NCBI RefSeq assembly: GCF_000372725.1
Contig: NW_005200088.1
Location: forward strand, 215,709 to 279,708
Length of the DNA: 64,000 nt
Direction: 5' to 3'
Source of the DNA: Emiliania huxleyi CCMP1516
Lineage: Eukaryota; Haptophyta; Isochrysidales; Noelaerhabdaceae
The notes beneath the pieces were generated by a model. It ran no database searches. It was not told the DNA's origin and saw only the letters and a program-made list of their open reading frames with translations. Position 1 is the stretch's first letter. Each line of letters begins with the position of its first letter. A program made the translations under genes and the position numbers. Below, in pieces: positions 19,754 through 38,962 of the stretch.

Positions 19754-21289
19754 ATGAGCTCGGACAGCGAGTGGTCTGCCTCGGACAGCGACGGCGGCAG
19801 AGACGACTCGGGCTCAGAGTGGTCCGGCTCGGAGAGCGAGGAACCGCCGAAGAAGAAGCGCGGCGGAGCCAAGAGGCCTGCGCCGCCCAAGCGCTCGGTT
19901 GAGGCGCCGCAGCGGGCCGTCGCAGCGGGCGCGGTCGCGCGCCCCCTAGAGTAGCATGCGCGGTCGGGCCGCAATCTGCGGTGCCCTGGACACTCCACTC
20001 GCAGCCTCTCGATCGGAGCGCAAAATGCGTCTCCTCGACCCATGTAGCAGGTGAGACCCGGCGCGGCAGCAGCAGGGGCGGCGGCGGTGGCGGCAGCAGC
20101 GGCGGGGGCGGCGGCGGGCGCGGCGCGAAGAAGCGGGCTTGGGAGGGCGCGGTCGCGCGCCCCCTAGAGTAGCATGCGCGGTCGGGCCGCAATCTGCGGC
20201 CCTGGACACTTCACTCGCAGCCTCTCGATCGGAGCGCAAAATGCGTCTCCTCGACCCATGTAGCAGGTGAGACCCGGCGCGGCAGCAGCAGCGGCGGCGG
20301 CGGTGGCGGCAGCAGCGGCGGCGGCGATGAGGACGACAGCAAGGACGAGGACGAGGACGAGGCCAGCTCGGATGCGGGGCTCGCCGGCGACGCGGCGCTG
20401 CCCGCCGCCGGCATCGAGGCCGCGAGGCGCGAGATTCCTGAGGCCGACGACGTGCAAGCGGGCGACTCCGAGAGCGCCATGATCGCAGCATTGATCCGGC
20501 AAGTCCGGGCCGAGCTGCGCCGCCAAAAGCATGGAGCTTCGGCCAAGGTGACCACCGACGCGGATGAGATCGCAACAATGTACGCGGCCGCGCTCGACAA
20601 GGGCGGCGGCGCGTCGCTCCGCGCCGTGTACGAGAGCATCGGCAGGCTGCTCGAGAAGCTCTTCGTCGACGACGTCGAGGGGCTCGGCTGGCTGAAGGGC
20701 GTCCTCTCCTGCTCGCACCGCGAGGCCGCCCTCGGCTGCGCGGCCCTCGCCGTCATTCTCTCCTTCACCACCGTGCGCGCCGAGCTCACCGAGGCGGGCT
20801 TCTTCAAGCTGCTGGAGCACGTCAAGGAGGACCCGCGATTCTCCGCGTGCACCGAGGCGCGCACCGCCACATGCACGCGCCGACTCATCACACACAGTGC
20901 ACACACAGCGCCACGCACAGGCACATGTCGCTCTGCTCTCTTACTCCACTCGCATCCCGCTCAGGCCAACTTCCTTCGCGCGCTGATCTGGAGCGGCGTG
21001 CGGCGTCGCGTGACCGCGTGGTCGGACGAGCTTATGGAGCTGATTGTGCGCTTGATCCCGTGCTACTATGGGGCCGAGCTCGCGCTCGCTCGCGCGGTGG
21101 CGCCCGACGCCCCGACCACGGAGCAGCGGGGCTCCTACGCGCACTTCGTTGCGCAGGGCCACCTGCTGCGCAGCGAGCGCATGAGCAAGCTGTTCGTTGA
21201 GGATGGCTCGCTCAACGAGTGGTTCGGAGGCAGCCCCAGCACGCGCACTCACGCGCGCGCACACACCACACCACACCGCACCGCACAGT

Positions 21290-21388
<99 letters not shown>

Positions 21389-23240
21389 GCTTTTCTCGGC
21401 GCGAGAGACACACGCGCGCGGCGCAGAGGTGCACTTCAAGTTCGTAGGCGCCGCTGCCAAGTTCTGCGTCCTCGACTACCGGGGCGAGTGGGTCATGTAC
21501 GCCGGTTGCACGGCAGCGCTTCTCCCCCGCGCTTGACGACTCTCACGGCAGGCGAACTTTATCTAGGCGCCCCTTTGCCTCGCGGGCGGAGGCGGTCGCC
21601 GTCGTTCTGGAGGTGATCCGCGGCAGCGAGGCCGACGTCTCGCCCGGCGAAGCCATCTCACCGGCGCGGCACTTGCTGACCGAATCGCTCGAGGTGTCGG
21701 CGCAGCGCGCGAACCGCTGGCTGGCGCAGGCGAGCGACAAGCAGCCCGAGTGCTTGTTCCTGCCGGGGGTCCGGTCATACAAGATTTGCCGCGGCGGCGA
21801 CGGCGAGGCGTGGATCGCGCTCGAGGCGTGGAGCGCGTCGATGGCTGCAGCCATTGGCGTGCCGTTCGCTCTCTCGCCGGTCGCCGACGGCGTGGCGCGC
21901 GACGCCGCCGGCGGGTTGGCGGCCGTGCCGGCGGCGAAGCCGCCGATCGAGCTCAAGATTTTCCGCCAGCACCGCGACACGACGCTCGATTCGCTCGAGA
22001 AGCTCGCGGAGGAGACCGGCGAGGACGCGCAGGAGGCGGTGCGCCAGCTCGCGGTGCTGGTGGACGGGCGGGCTGAGCAACTCGATGCCGTCTTCGAGCT
22101 CGACCGCGCCCCGCTGCGCCAGCGACTCGAGGGCTGCTCGCCGCAGCTGGCGGCAGCGGCCGACGCATTCGTCGCGGCGTCTTTCGCGCTCCTGCGGCAC
22201 TGCGAGCGCGGCGACGTGCGGGGCGGCGCGCCCTCCCCGCCCCCTCCCTCTCCCACCCCTTCCCTCCTCCGCCCGCCACCCTTCCCGCCGCCGCCCTCAC
22301 CGCCTCCGCCTAACGTGGGCCCTCTCCTCTCAGGAGCCGCCTCGGCGGACGACGCTCGCCGCGCCAAGGGAGTGCCGGAGAAGGAGATCGAGAAGTCGAG
22401 CAAGCGCAAGGCCCGCGCCGGTGCGTGCTCCCAACCCCCCAAGACCCTCCCCGCCCCCCCCCCCCCCCGAGATCACCCTACCAAAGCTTCCGGCTGGCGC
22501 AAAGCTCGAAAGGCGCCACCCCCCGCCCCCTCCCGCCAGCCCCAAGCCCCACCAAGACCGCCCCCGCCCCTCGTCACGCCGCCCGCGCGCCCCGGCGCTC
22601 GCCCCAACCCCACCTGCCCGCCGATGCGCGCCGCGCCGAGACGCGACGGCGCGCGCTGCACGCGCGTGCGCACAAGCACATGCGCGCCCTTGAAAGCTCA
22701 TCCCTCAGCCCCGCCCCGGCGTCGCGAAGCATCTCCCCCCTACAGATTGCGTACATGTGCGCAGGCGAGCAGAGCGGCGTCGCAAAGCTCGCCGCACCCC
22801 CAAAGAGCGACAGCGCTGCAATTCAGCGCGAGCACGGCCAGGCAGAGCTTCCAGGGTAGTGCATCATGATTTCCGGACACTTTCGAATCGTACTCTACTA
22901 CACGCACAGATTGCATCTCCCCCCTGATGATCTCCCAACATCACTGCACACTCGTCAGGCGTGCCGCGACGCCGTGCGGGGCAACAACGACGTGACTCAG
23001 GCCGACCTTGCCGCCGACATCGCCGCCCATGACCGTCTTCGCGCCGAGAATCCCGGTGCGGCGCGCATCAGAGGCCCAAATGGCACGTTCAAAATCAAGG
23101 GGGGCGCGCTTACGCTGCAGGAGTACGCGGTCGCGCACGCGCAGTTGGGCATTAGCCGCAGGATTGATCCGGAAGTGGGGCTGCAGGGCTACCGGAAGGC
23201 CCTCCTCAAGGCCATGAAGGAGCACGGCCTTGGGCTCTGA
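19754..23240 (+). CDS. Unrecognised acidic, probably nuclear protein; multi-exon
   Basis: Exon 1 starts M-S-S-D-S-E-W-S-A-S-D-S-D-G and reaches a basic P-P-K-K-K-R-G-G-A-K-R patch (nuclear-type signal). After a duplicated 216-bp segment, coding resumes with D-E-D-D-S-K-D-E-D-E-D and a helical region (A-A-L-I-R-Q-V-R-A-E-L-R-R-Q-K; L-R-A-V-Y-E-S-I-G-R-L-L-E-K-L-F). Further exons give A-N-F-L-R-A-L-I-W-S-G-V, K-F-C-V-L-D-Y-R-G-E-W, and a long exon around 21573-22220 (P-F-A-S-R-A-E-A-V-A-V-V-L-E-V to L-L-R-H-C-E-R-G). The terminal exon begins at 22960 after a CAG and ends K-A-M-K-E-H-G-L-G-L (stop 23238-23240). Introns hold (CA)n and pyrimidine tracts. The helical-repeat look suggests a scaffold; I name no family. 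Confidence 0.55.
19927..20330 (+). repeat. Imperfect 216-bp tandem duplication
   Basis: Bases 19927-20143 are repeated from 20144 with only small differences (a 2-bp deletion and scattered substitutions). Each copy carries a candidate donor (GTAGCATGCG), a candidate acceptor (CCCATGTAGCAG) and a Gly/Ser-coding GGC/AGC run. Confidence 0.85.
21291..21387 (+). repeat. (CA)n microsatellite in an intron
   Basis: An uninterrupted CA run of about 97 bp lies between two exons of the unrecognised nuclear-type gene. Confidence 0.95.
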
Positions 23241-23549
23241 GAAGACCGCCGCGCTGACTGATGAGACACTGGCCCCAGGGCGATACGCTTGACGCGAGTC
23301 CGCCTCCGTGTAGCCGCTCTTGAGAGATGAGACTGCAGAGTCGGGGCAGTCTCCGCTCGGCAGTGAGAGTGACTCGGTGACTGTCTGTGCTGTCTACCGC
23401 AGCAAAACTGGCCCCAGGTTTTTGGGCTTCGGTTTCGTCGCCAAGCATATAGCCGGTTGCGGCACCTTCAGAAAAATCGAGCGCAAAAAAATCGTCTCGT
23501 CTCGTATAGGGTCGCGTCTCGTCTCGTATCGTCTCGTATCGGTTTCTCG
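23241..23549. other. Intergenic region with TCTCG repeats
   Basis: Bases ~23493-23546 consist of repeated CGTCTCGTATCG-type units just upstream of a possible start codon. No gene is visible. Confidence 0.5.
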
Positions 23550-23670
23550 ATGTCCGACTGGGCGGAGGAGCTGGCGGCAGCCCGCCGCCCCGTGCTTGAG
23601 GCGGCCGCCGCGTTCTGGGGTGATCAGTCGCGGGTCGCCATCGCCGGCAAGATCCACGAGCTCTCGGGTC
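23550..23670 (+). CDS. Possible first exon or short separate ORF ahead of tubulin cofactor D
   Basis: ATG 23550 opens M-S-D-W-A-E-E-L-A-A-A-R-R-P-V-L-E-A-A-A-A-F-W-G, a helical and non-repetitive peptide. Near its end the exon segment GGGTCGCCATCGC is repeated 33 bp later (23634 and 23667), the same kind of duplication seen at introns of the next gene. Downstream lies a GGGGAGATATGG minisatellite (to ~23860). It could be exon 1 of cofactor D or an unrelated gene; I could not prove a junction. Confidence 0.35.
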
Positions 23671-24060
23671 GCCATCGCTCGCAAGATATCGGGAGATGTC
23701 GTGAGATATGGGGAGATGTAGGTCGCGCCTCGAGCAGCCGAGCTGCATTATAGAGATGGGGATACATGGGGAGATGTGGTAACATGTCTCTCGCCCCGCG
23801 AGCGGCAGAGTTCCATGTCACATGGGGAGATATGGGGAGATATGGTGAGAGGATGTGGCTCTGCCTTCGCGACTGCTGACTGGGCGATTTCCAAGGATCC
23901 AGGAGCGCAGTATCCACACTACATTAGGTGCTCACCTCAACACCTTGGGTGCAGTCCCTCTGACCCTACCCCCGGTGCCGGTGTGGGCGCTGGCCGGCAC
24001 ACTTAGGTAGAGGTACAGTAAGGTACGCGCATGGCCGTTTGTTTCACACAAGGCCCAAGA

Positions 24061-31931
<7,871 letters not shown>

Positions 31932-32378
31932 GGGCGAGGCGGGTGCGGGGCGGTCGGGGCGGCGCGGGCAGCAGGAGCGGCAGTGGGACAAGCCCTCCCC
32001 CTGATGCGCCGTAAATTCATATGAAATTGGTTTCGGCGTCCCAAAAGGAAATGCAGCCGCGCACGCTTTTGTGCGTTTTGGGATTGGGCGCACCGGCACA
32101 GCTTCAAAGTTCAGCCTTCAGGTACAGAGGACGTTGGCGTCGTTGCCGTAAAAATGAACTTCTGGGGGCACAGGACGGGGGGCACGACGGGGCACAAACG
32201 CCAGGCTACGGCTTTACAAACACGTAGTAACGCAAGGGAGTCTAGGCGACGGCGGCGTCCTCCCCAGCGCCGTGGCGAGCCGGACTCGGTCGCGATCTCA
32301 TGTCTTGATCTCATCCACCGCCGCGAGCTGCAGCGCGACACAGCCTTAATTGCCTCTCCCCCCCCACCCTCCAAAACC
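31932..32378. other. Shared 3' flank of TBCD and the kelch gene
   Basis: The two genes converge here. Bases ~32010-32160 are less GC-rich. I see no gene. Confidence 0.5.
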
Positions 32379-33404
32379 CTACGCCACGGTGATGGCATGA
32401 AAACACCGTGCGCTCGTCAACGGCGCAGCCGCCTCCCACGCGTTCGTCACGGGATCGTATCGCTCAAGCGAGCAGAGGGCCTCGTTCTCGCCGTTGCCGC
32501 CCATAACGTACAGCTTGCCGTCGAGCACGGCCACGGCGAGACGGCTCCGCGCCGTCGCCATCGGCGCCACCGCCTCCCACGCATGCGCCGGGTCGTACCG
32601 CTCCACCGAGCTGAGGGTGCCGCCGTCGTTGTAGCCGCCCACAGCGTACAGCTTGCCGTCGAGCACCGCCACAGCGTGATCATACCGCTCCTCCGCCATC
32701 GGCGCCACCTCCTCCCACGCGTTCGCCGCCGGGTCGTACCGCTCCACCGAGCTGAGGCCGTACCCGCCCACAGCGTAAAGCTTGCCGTCGAGCACCGCCA
32801 CGGCGTGGGTCTCGCGTGGTGTCACCATCGGCGCCACTGCCTCCCACGCGTTCGTCGCAAGGTCGTACCGCTCCACCAGGTTGGAAGTTGCGGCGGCCTC
32901 CCTGCCGCCCGCCGCGTAGGGCTTGCCATCGAGCACCGCCATGCCTGCTCTCGTGCGTGCCGTCGGCAAAGGCGCCACAGCCTCCTCCGCCCACTCGTCT
33001 GTGGACGGGTCGTACCGCTCCAACGAGTTGACAGTCCCACCCTCGCCGTCTTCGCCGCCGATCACGACCAGGCGCAGCCTCTCGCGCTTCTTCAGCGTCT
33101 CCTTCCAGCCGCGGCGCCACGCGCGGCACGCCCCCTTGACGGCGTGCGCCTTGGTCGGCAGCTGGGCGAGGATGTGCGGGGCGAGGTCCGGCGATAGGAG
33201 GACCTCGGAGAGGACCCACTCGGGCTGCTCCACGAGCCGAGCGGCGTGCTCCTCCGCCACACGCAGCGCGGCGGCGCTCGCGCCCGCCTGCGCCTCGATG
33301 ATGGCGCACAGCTGCGAGCGTGAGGGACCCTGCTCCTTGATGATTAGGAGCAGCTGCTCCGGTTTGAGGCCCGAGAGGCGGGCGCCGATGCGGTGGGAGG
33401 CCAT
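32379..33404 (-). CDS. F-box-like kelch-repeat protein, paralogue 1
   Basis: ATG 33404 opens M-A-S-H-R-I-G-A-R-L-S-G-L-K-P-E-Q-L; the frame is open further upstream but the paralogue at 54785 starts at this same Met. Residues ~60-100 contain D-L-A-P-H-I-L-A-Q-L-P-T-K-A-H-A and C-R-A-W-R-R-G-W-K-E, which fit a degenerate F-box. Residues ~110-341 carry four to five kelch blades marked by A-V-L-D-G-K-L-Y-A-V-G-G, S-S-V-E-R-Y-D-P and A-W-E-A-V-A-P-M. F-box/kelch proteins usually select substrates for SCF ubiquitin ligases; the target is unknown. There is no intron (341 residues). The N-terminal ~100 residues are almost identical to paralogue 2. Confidence 0.85.
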   Translation of the reverse strand: MASHRIGARLSGLKPEQLLLIIKEQGPSRSQLCAIIEAQAGASAAALRVAEEHAARLVEQPEWVLSEVLLSPDLAPHILAQLPTKAHAVKGACRAWRRGWKETLKKRERLRLVVIGGEDGEGGTVNSLERYDPSTDEWAEEAVAPLPTARTRAGMAVLDGKPYAAGGREAAATSNLVERYDLATNAWEAVAPMVTPRETHAVAVLDGKLYAVGGYGLSSVERYDPAANAWEEVAPMAEERYDHAVAVLDGKLYAVGGYNDGGTLSSVERYDPAHAWEAVAPMATARSRLAVAVLDGKLYVMGGNGENEALCSLERYDPVTNAWEAAAPLTSARCFHAITVA

Positions 33405-33966
33405 CGGCGGTTGCAAATCGATCGTGTAGAAAAAATGCGCTGGGAGAGCTGGCGAGGTACTTCCAGCCTGCTGTGAAAACAGCTGACGCAGTCTCGCCGG
33501 GGCTCGCCCCAGCCCTCGCCCCCCCGGGCAAGGGGGGACCCCGTGAGGCGTGGGAGTGCCTCGCCAGTCGGAGAGTGCCACTGCCACCACCCAGGCCGCG
33601 GGAGCCGATCGGCTGCGCCGAGGACAGCTCCCTCAGTGTGCTCCGCGGCCAAGTGTGCGCCGCGGCGCCGTCCAGCCACTTTGGCGGCCAGCCACCGGTC
33701 GAGAGTCAAGCCCCGCCCACCCAGGGTACCCCTCTCGAGGGACCCCATTGGGCTCTCTCGAGGGCTCGCCGGGGCTCTGCTCCAAGAGACCTCGAGAGTG
33801 TGTGTGCGCGTGCCTCTACTCGCCAGCCATCGCGGGGAAGGGGGCGTGTGCTGGACGAAGGAAAGAGAATTTTACAAACACGTCGCACGACACTGGGGTC
33901 TGGGCACTGGGGACTAAAAGGAAAGGGAATTTCGGACGCGGTCCGAGTGTACATGTAAAACAGTTT
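33405..33966. other. Intergenic interval, no supported gene
   Basis: Both flanking genes are on the minus strand. Several overlapping open frames exist but none shows motifs. It should include the promoter of the kelch gene. Confidence 0.4.
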
Positions 33967-35406
33967 TCAGAAGTGAATCGACCGCGTCAAGCCCAGCTCC
34001 TCCTCCTCTCCCTCCTCGCCTCCGCCCTCGTCGTCGTCGTCGTCCTCCTCGCCTCCGCCGTCGCCGTCGCCGAGCCTGCGCGCGCCCGCGCCGCGCTCCT
34101 TGCGCTGCACCACCCCGCCCAAGTCGGCCCCTCCCCGCACGGTCCGCACGGGCAGGCTGCGGCCTGGAGCGCGGGTGCAGTGGAGGCAGAGTGGCTCACC
34201 GGAGTGGCACAGCAGAGTGGGGGAGGGAGAGCGAGAGAGTCAGTCAGAGAGGGCTACAGGAGAGGGGGGGGGGCAACGCGGAGAAGAGGCGGCAGAGAGG
34301 CGAGGCGGCGAGGGGCGGCCGAAGAACGAGCGAGCGGGCAGAGCCGGAGAGGACCCGAGATTGTGCCCGAGACATGCATGAAAGACCAGTGTGAGGGCGC
34401 GCCTCCGGCGGCAGCGGCGACCGCCTCGACCAGCCGCCCGACGGCCTCTGCCGCCCAGCCCGCCGCCCCGTGCAGAGGAGGGGGGGCGCCGGCGGCCTAG
34501 AATCCGTGGGGGGCGGGTGAGGGCGTGTGGTGTCCAGAGGGTATGTCCTGGGAGGGTGTGGTCTAGGAGCATTGCAAGAGTGTGGTGAAGTGGTGCTAGT
34601 ACCGGCAGAGGGGAGGGAGAGGTCTCTAGCGAGGGAATCTCTCGCGAGTGGTGGAGTGGCCCTCTCTGTCGCCTTGCCTGCAGGCCGGCGTGGTGAGGGA
34701 GGCCGGCGGAGGCCGCGCCGCTCGGCGGAGGAAGCGGCTGGCCGGCTGCGGTCGGTGCGGTGTGGGCCCCTTGCCGTGTGGCGGCGAGGTGGTAGTCGTA
34801 CTCGCCTGGTGGGGGTGCGAAGGGCGGCGAGGGGCGGTCGGCGTGCAGGGATGGGGAGTGGAGCGGCGGAGACGGCCTCAATCCTCTCTCTCTCCTCTCA
34901 AAGCGCCGCTCACTCGGGACGTGAAGAACGAACTCGCCCGACGACTCGTGCAGGGAGACGGAGCCGAGCGCGGAGAGGTCGATCCGCCTCTTGACCTTGG
35001 ACCCGTCGGCAGAGAGGTTGTAGAGCGCGCCCGTCGTGAGGGCGAGCAGCCGCTGCTGCACCTTGCCGCGCCCATTCTTCTTGGCGACGGGGCAGAGGTG
35101 CAGCAGCCGCTCGGCGGAGCCGGCCTTGCCTCCCTTGCCGCGGGCGAGCCGCTCCCGCGCGAGTCGCTCCATCACGCGCGGCGCGGCCGCCTCGAGGTCG
35201 AAGGAGGTCCGCGGCGACAGCCGCACGCCGTGCGCCGACGCCGGCCCGGATGCTCTGCTGCGAAATCCCGCGGCGTCGCGCTCGGCGCGGCAGAGGCTCA
35301 GCCAGCGCGACAGCTCCTCGGAGGCGTCGCTCCAACGCCGCTCCGCGCGGGCGCGCTCGACCATGGCGGCCGCCGTGGTGGCCTCAGAAGGCAGCGCTGC
35401 CGCCAT
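33967..35406 (-). CDS. TH1 (myosin-I tail)-like domain protein without a motor
   Basis: The likely start is M-A-A-A-L-P-S-E-A-T-T at 35406; an in-frame ATG at 35541 is possible. A helical stretch (M-V-E-R-A-R-A-E-R-R-W-S-D-A-S-E-E-L) is followed by R-L-L-A-L-T-T-G-A-L-Y-N-L, K-V-K-R-R-I-D-L-S-A-L-G-S-V-S-L and S-S-G-E-F-V-L-H-V-P, the pattern of a TH1/PH-like lipid-binding domain. A 108-nt intron (34806-34913) joins H-V-P-S to E-Y-D-Y-H-L-A. A later exon gives A-E-A-V-G-R-L-V-E-A-V near 34450. The end is strongly acidic (D-D-D-D-D-E-G-G-G-E-E) with stop near 33967. TH1 domains bind acidic phospholipids in class I myosins; here the motor and IQ parts are absent. Confidence 0.6.
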
Positions 35407-35774
35407 TGGCGGCCTTGCCGCGAAGAAGGCGGCCGTCTCGTGGAAAAAGAATTCCGATGCGGAGCCTTCTTGGGGCGAAGCGCTCGAGTTCGCTCGCTCT
35501 TCCCAAACCGCACACTCCGCCGGATGATCCGACAGTGGCAAGCAAGAAGCCGCTCGCGGCTGACACGCTTGTGGCGGGCACGGCTGGTACTACTGTAGTT
35601 CCTTCCCTCTGGCTAAAAAAGAAAACGCTGCCCCCACGGTTTGTACAACGAAGGCGCTCTCAAAAAGAAAACGCGAAACGCGCTTTTTGGCTCCCCCTTA
35701 TATGAAATGAACTCGGGGGCACGGGCTCCCCCTCCCGCTCCCCTTCGCTTGGCGGTTCTCACTCCACGCTGACG

Positions 35775-37491
35775 ATGGCCGGCGAACACCTCACCGCGGC
35801 GGAGCTACGCGCGCGCATCGAGGAGCAGCGCGCCCTGCGGGTTACCCTAAAGGAAGAGCGGTCCGCCCTTACTCGCGAAATCGAAGAGGCGAAGGAGCGT
35901 CAGCAGCTGCGGCGTGAGCTGGAGCGAGAGAGCCAGATCAACATTTGGGTTCGCTCTGGCAATGGCGCCAAGCGGGATATCCGCACTCGCATCGATAACG
36001 ACGAAGCGGGGGACGTGGATGGCGCACAAACCGAGAAGAAGCCGACGCGGACCTCCTGCACCCTGGCCAAGACCACCGTGTCGTATGCGAGCGCCGTGGT
36101 GAAGCGCGAGTATGTCTGGGAGGTGCAGGGCCTGTCCTGGCTCGAGCAGCAGCTCACGCAGGAGGGGCGCGAGTGCACCAGCAGCGACATCTTTGAGGTC
36201 GACCCCTCGGACGACTGCTCGACATACTTGCTCGCCTTCAGCCCGCGCGGCGGCAGCCTGAAACACAAGACGGATGATCGGTTCGAAATGTTCGACGACG
36301 ATCTCTGCGGCACCCTTGCGCTCATTCGCACCGCTGACAACTACGGCACCAAAATCTGCTACCGCTTCTTCGTGCGGGATGCGAGTGGAGAGTTCCATCC
36401 GCTGGGAGAGGCGACGCGAGTGGCCGTTCCCGCCCGCGACGAGGCGTCCTGCTTCGTTGGCGGTCCCGATCTGGAGACGGAGTCGAAGGGGCTCTTTGGC
36501 CTGTCCTTCGACGAGCTTCTCGGCAGCGAGTGGGTCAAGGACGACTCGATCTGCTTCAAGGTTTGCATCGAGGAGGCTGCCATGAAGGATCACCCCAGCC
36601 AGGGGCAGGTCTTCGTGGGGAAAATGGACGTCGTCTACGAGCGCAAGCCGCCGTCGGTCGAGGTGCCGCCCCCCACGCTCAAGGCCGAACTCCTCTCTCT
36701 CCTCACCGAGGGGCGCCACTCCGACGTCACCATCGAGGCCGCCTACGGCGAGGCAGCGCCGGTCACCTTCAGCGCGCACACAAACATCCTCAGCCAGCGC
36801 AGCGACGTCTTCGCGGCCGCCTTTGCGCACGAGATGCGCGAGAGCACCACGCGCACACTCACGGTGCCACAGAGCCGGGGACTCGCGGCCGAGTGTCGGC
36901 GGTGTCCTATCTTTACGCCCCCCAGCTTTGCGCAGGTGACGGACGTGCCGCCGCCCGCGCTCAAGGCGCTGCTGCACTTTCTGTACACGGACGACTTTGA
37001 CGAGGTGCAAAAGGTGCTGCGCGAGGAGGGCTCGTCGGAGGGTTCCTCCTCTTCGGGCGGCGCCTCCTCAAGCGGCGCCTCTGGCGCGGCGGAGCAGAGC
37101 ATCGCGCAGCTGCAGGCGGTGCTCGCCGCGGCGCACAAGTACGGCGTGCTGCGGCTGCTGCGCTGGGCGGAGGGGCAGCTGTGCGACAAGCTGTCCTGCG
37201 AGATGGCGTGCTCGCTCCTCAGCCTCGCGCACGTCTACGGCGCCACCGAGCTCGAGCGCAACTGCCTCGCCTTCATGAAGGCAAACATGGCGCAAGGTGA
37301 GGGAGAGGGCCAGCGCAGGATGGATCACAGCCCGCCCGCACACATGAGTTGCATCACACCTCCCCCGCCCTTCTCGCGCAGTTGTCAAGCGCGCCGACTT
37401 TGCGGCCCTCGCGCCCGAGGCCCTCGTCAAGTTCCACATGCATTGCGCGGGCGTCGAGCCGGGCCGCAAGCGCAAGCGCGACGAGGAGTAG
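35775..37491 (+). CDS. MATH-BTB/POZ protein (Cullin-3 adaptor type)
   Basis: ATG 35775 opens with a short coiled coil (I-E-E-Q-R-A-L-R-V-T-L-K-E-E-R). Residues ~110-290 fit a MATH/TRAF domain (Y-V-W-E-V-Q-G-L-S-W-L-E; S-S-D-I-F-E-V; Y-L-L-A-F-S-P; D-S-I-C-F-K-V-C-I-E; G-K-M-D-V-V-Y-E). From ~305 comes a BTB domain: L-L-S-L-L-T-E-G-R-H-S-D-V-T-I-E, F-S-A-H-T-N-I-L-S-Q-R-S-D-V-F and L-L-H-F-L-Y-T-D-D. Introns 36863-36933 and 37297-37381 are canonical and restore T-L-T/V-T-D-V and M-A-Q/V-V-K-R. The end is G-R-K-R-K-R-D-E-E, a probable nuclear signal. A Ser/Gly insert lies within the BTB. Family members bring substrates to CUL3 ligase. Confidence 0.85.
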
Positions 37492-38165
<674 letters not shown>

Positions 38166-38962
38166 CTAGTTGCAAATACGGGTGGTGTCATAATGACCAC
38201 TTTTGATGTTTTTTTGTCCGTGTTGCTCCCAGCGCCCTCGCCCGCGCTCCCTGAGGCCATGGCTGGTGCTACTAGTATGGGGGGCTACCTGGATACCGCG
38301 AGAGCGACCCAACTCGTCGACATCGTCCGATGATGGTGCCTCAAAGTCAGCCTTCGGAGGCTATCGTCGCGTCGAGCCGGCGGTGGCCGCGACATGTGGT
38401 TCCACCACCCCTCGCAGGCTTTGCCTCTGACCGCCACCGTTCCCGGGCTGTCTAATGGGATGGAAAGGAAGGCTCGGCGAGCGTATAGAAGCGTGCTCGA
38501 CCTCGTCGTGGCAACCTGTACGGCAGCGCTGGTAGGCGCGATGAGCGTCGTGCCACCTGACCCGAGACGGGTCGCAGGCGTCGTACCGAGCGCGTCGAGA
38601 CCGTGTCCTGATGCGCTCTGCACGGGTGAGTCACGTCGGCGTCAAAGGAGCGACGTGTGACCTGTCAGAGCTTGATCTCCGATCTCAGCGGCGTCGAGTC
38701 GCCTTCGGCGGCGACAGCTAGGATGCATCTCCTCGGTCGTTTTTCGCGCTACGGCCCTGAGAAGCTGGCGCCGCACGCAGGCGGACCTTGTGTATGCGGC
38801 GAACGCTTAAAAAGTGGGTGCTCTACGTCACTTTTTTTGAGTAGATAGTGCCGAGCTGGCCGTGACAGCGATTTTGGTAGTTTTGGGCGGGTTTTGCACC
38901 ACAGACTTTTTGCAACTAGTCTTGCTTTTTTTTTCCGCAGCAGCGGAGGAACGACACAGCTC

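Noticed and set aside
21543-22442. 299-codon minus-strand frame
   Set aside because: It is antisense to a well-behaved plus-strand exon and is Ser/Ala/Arg-rich without motifs.
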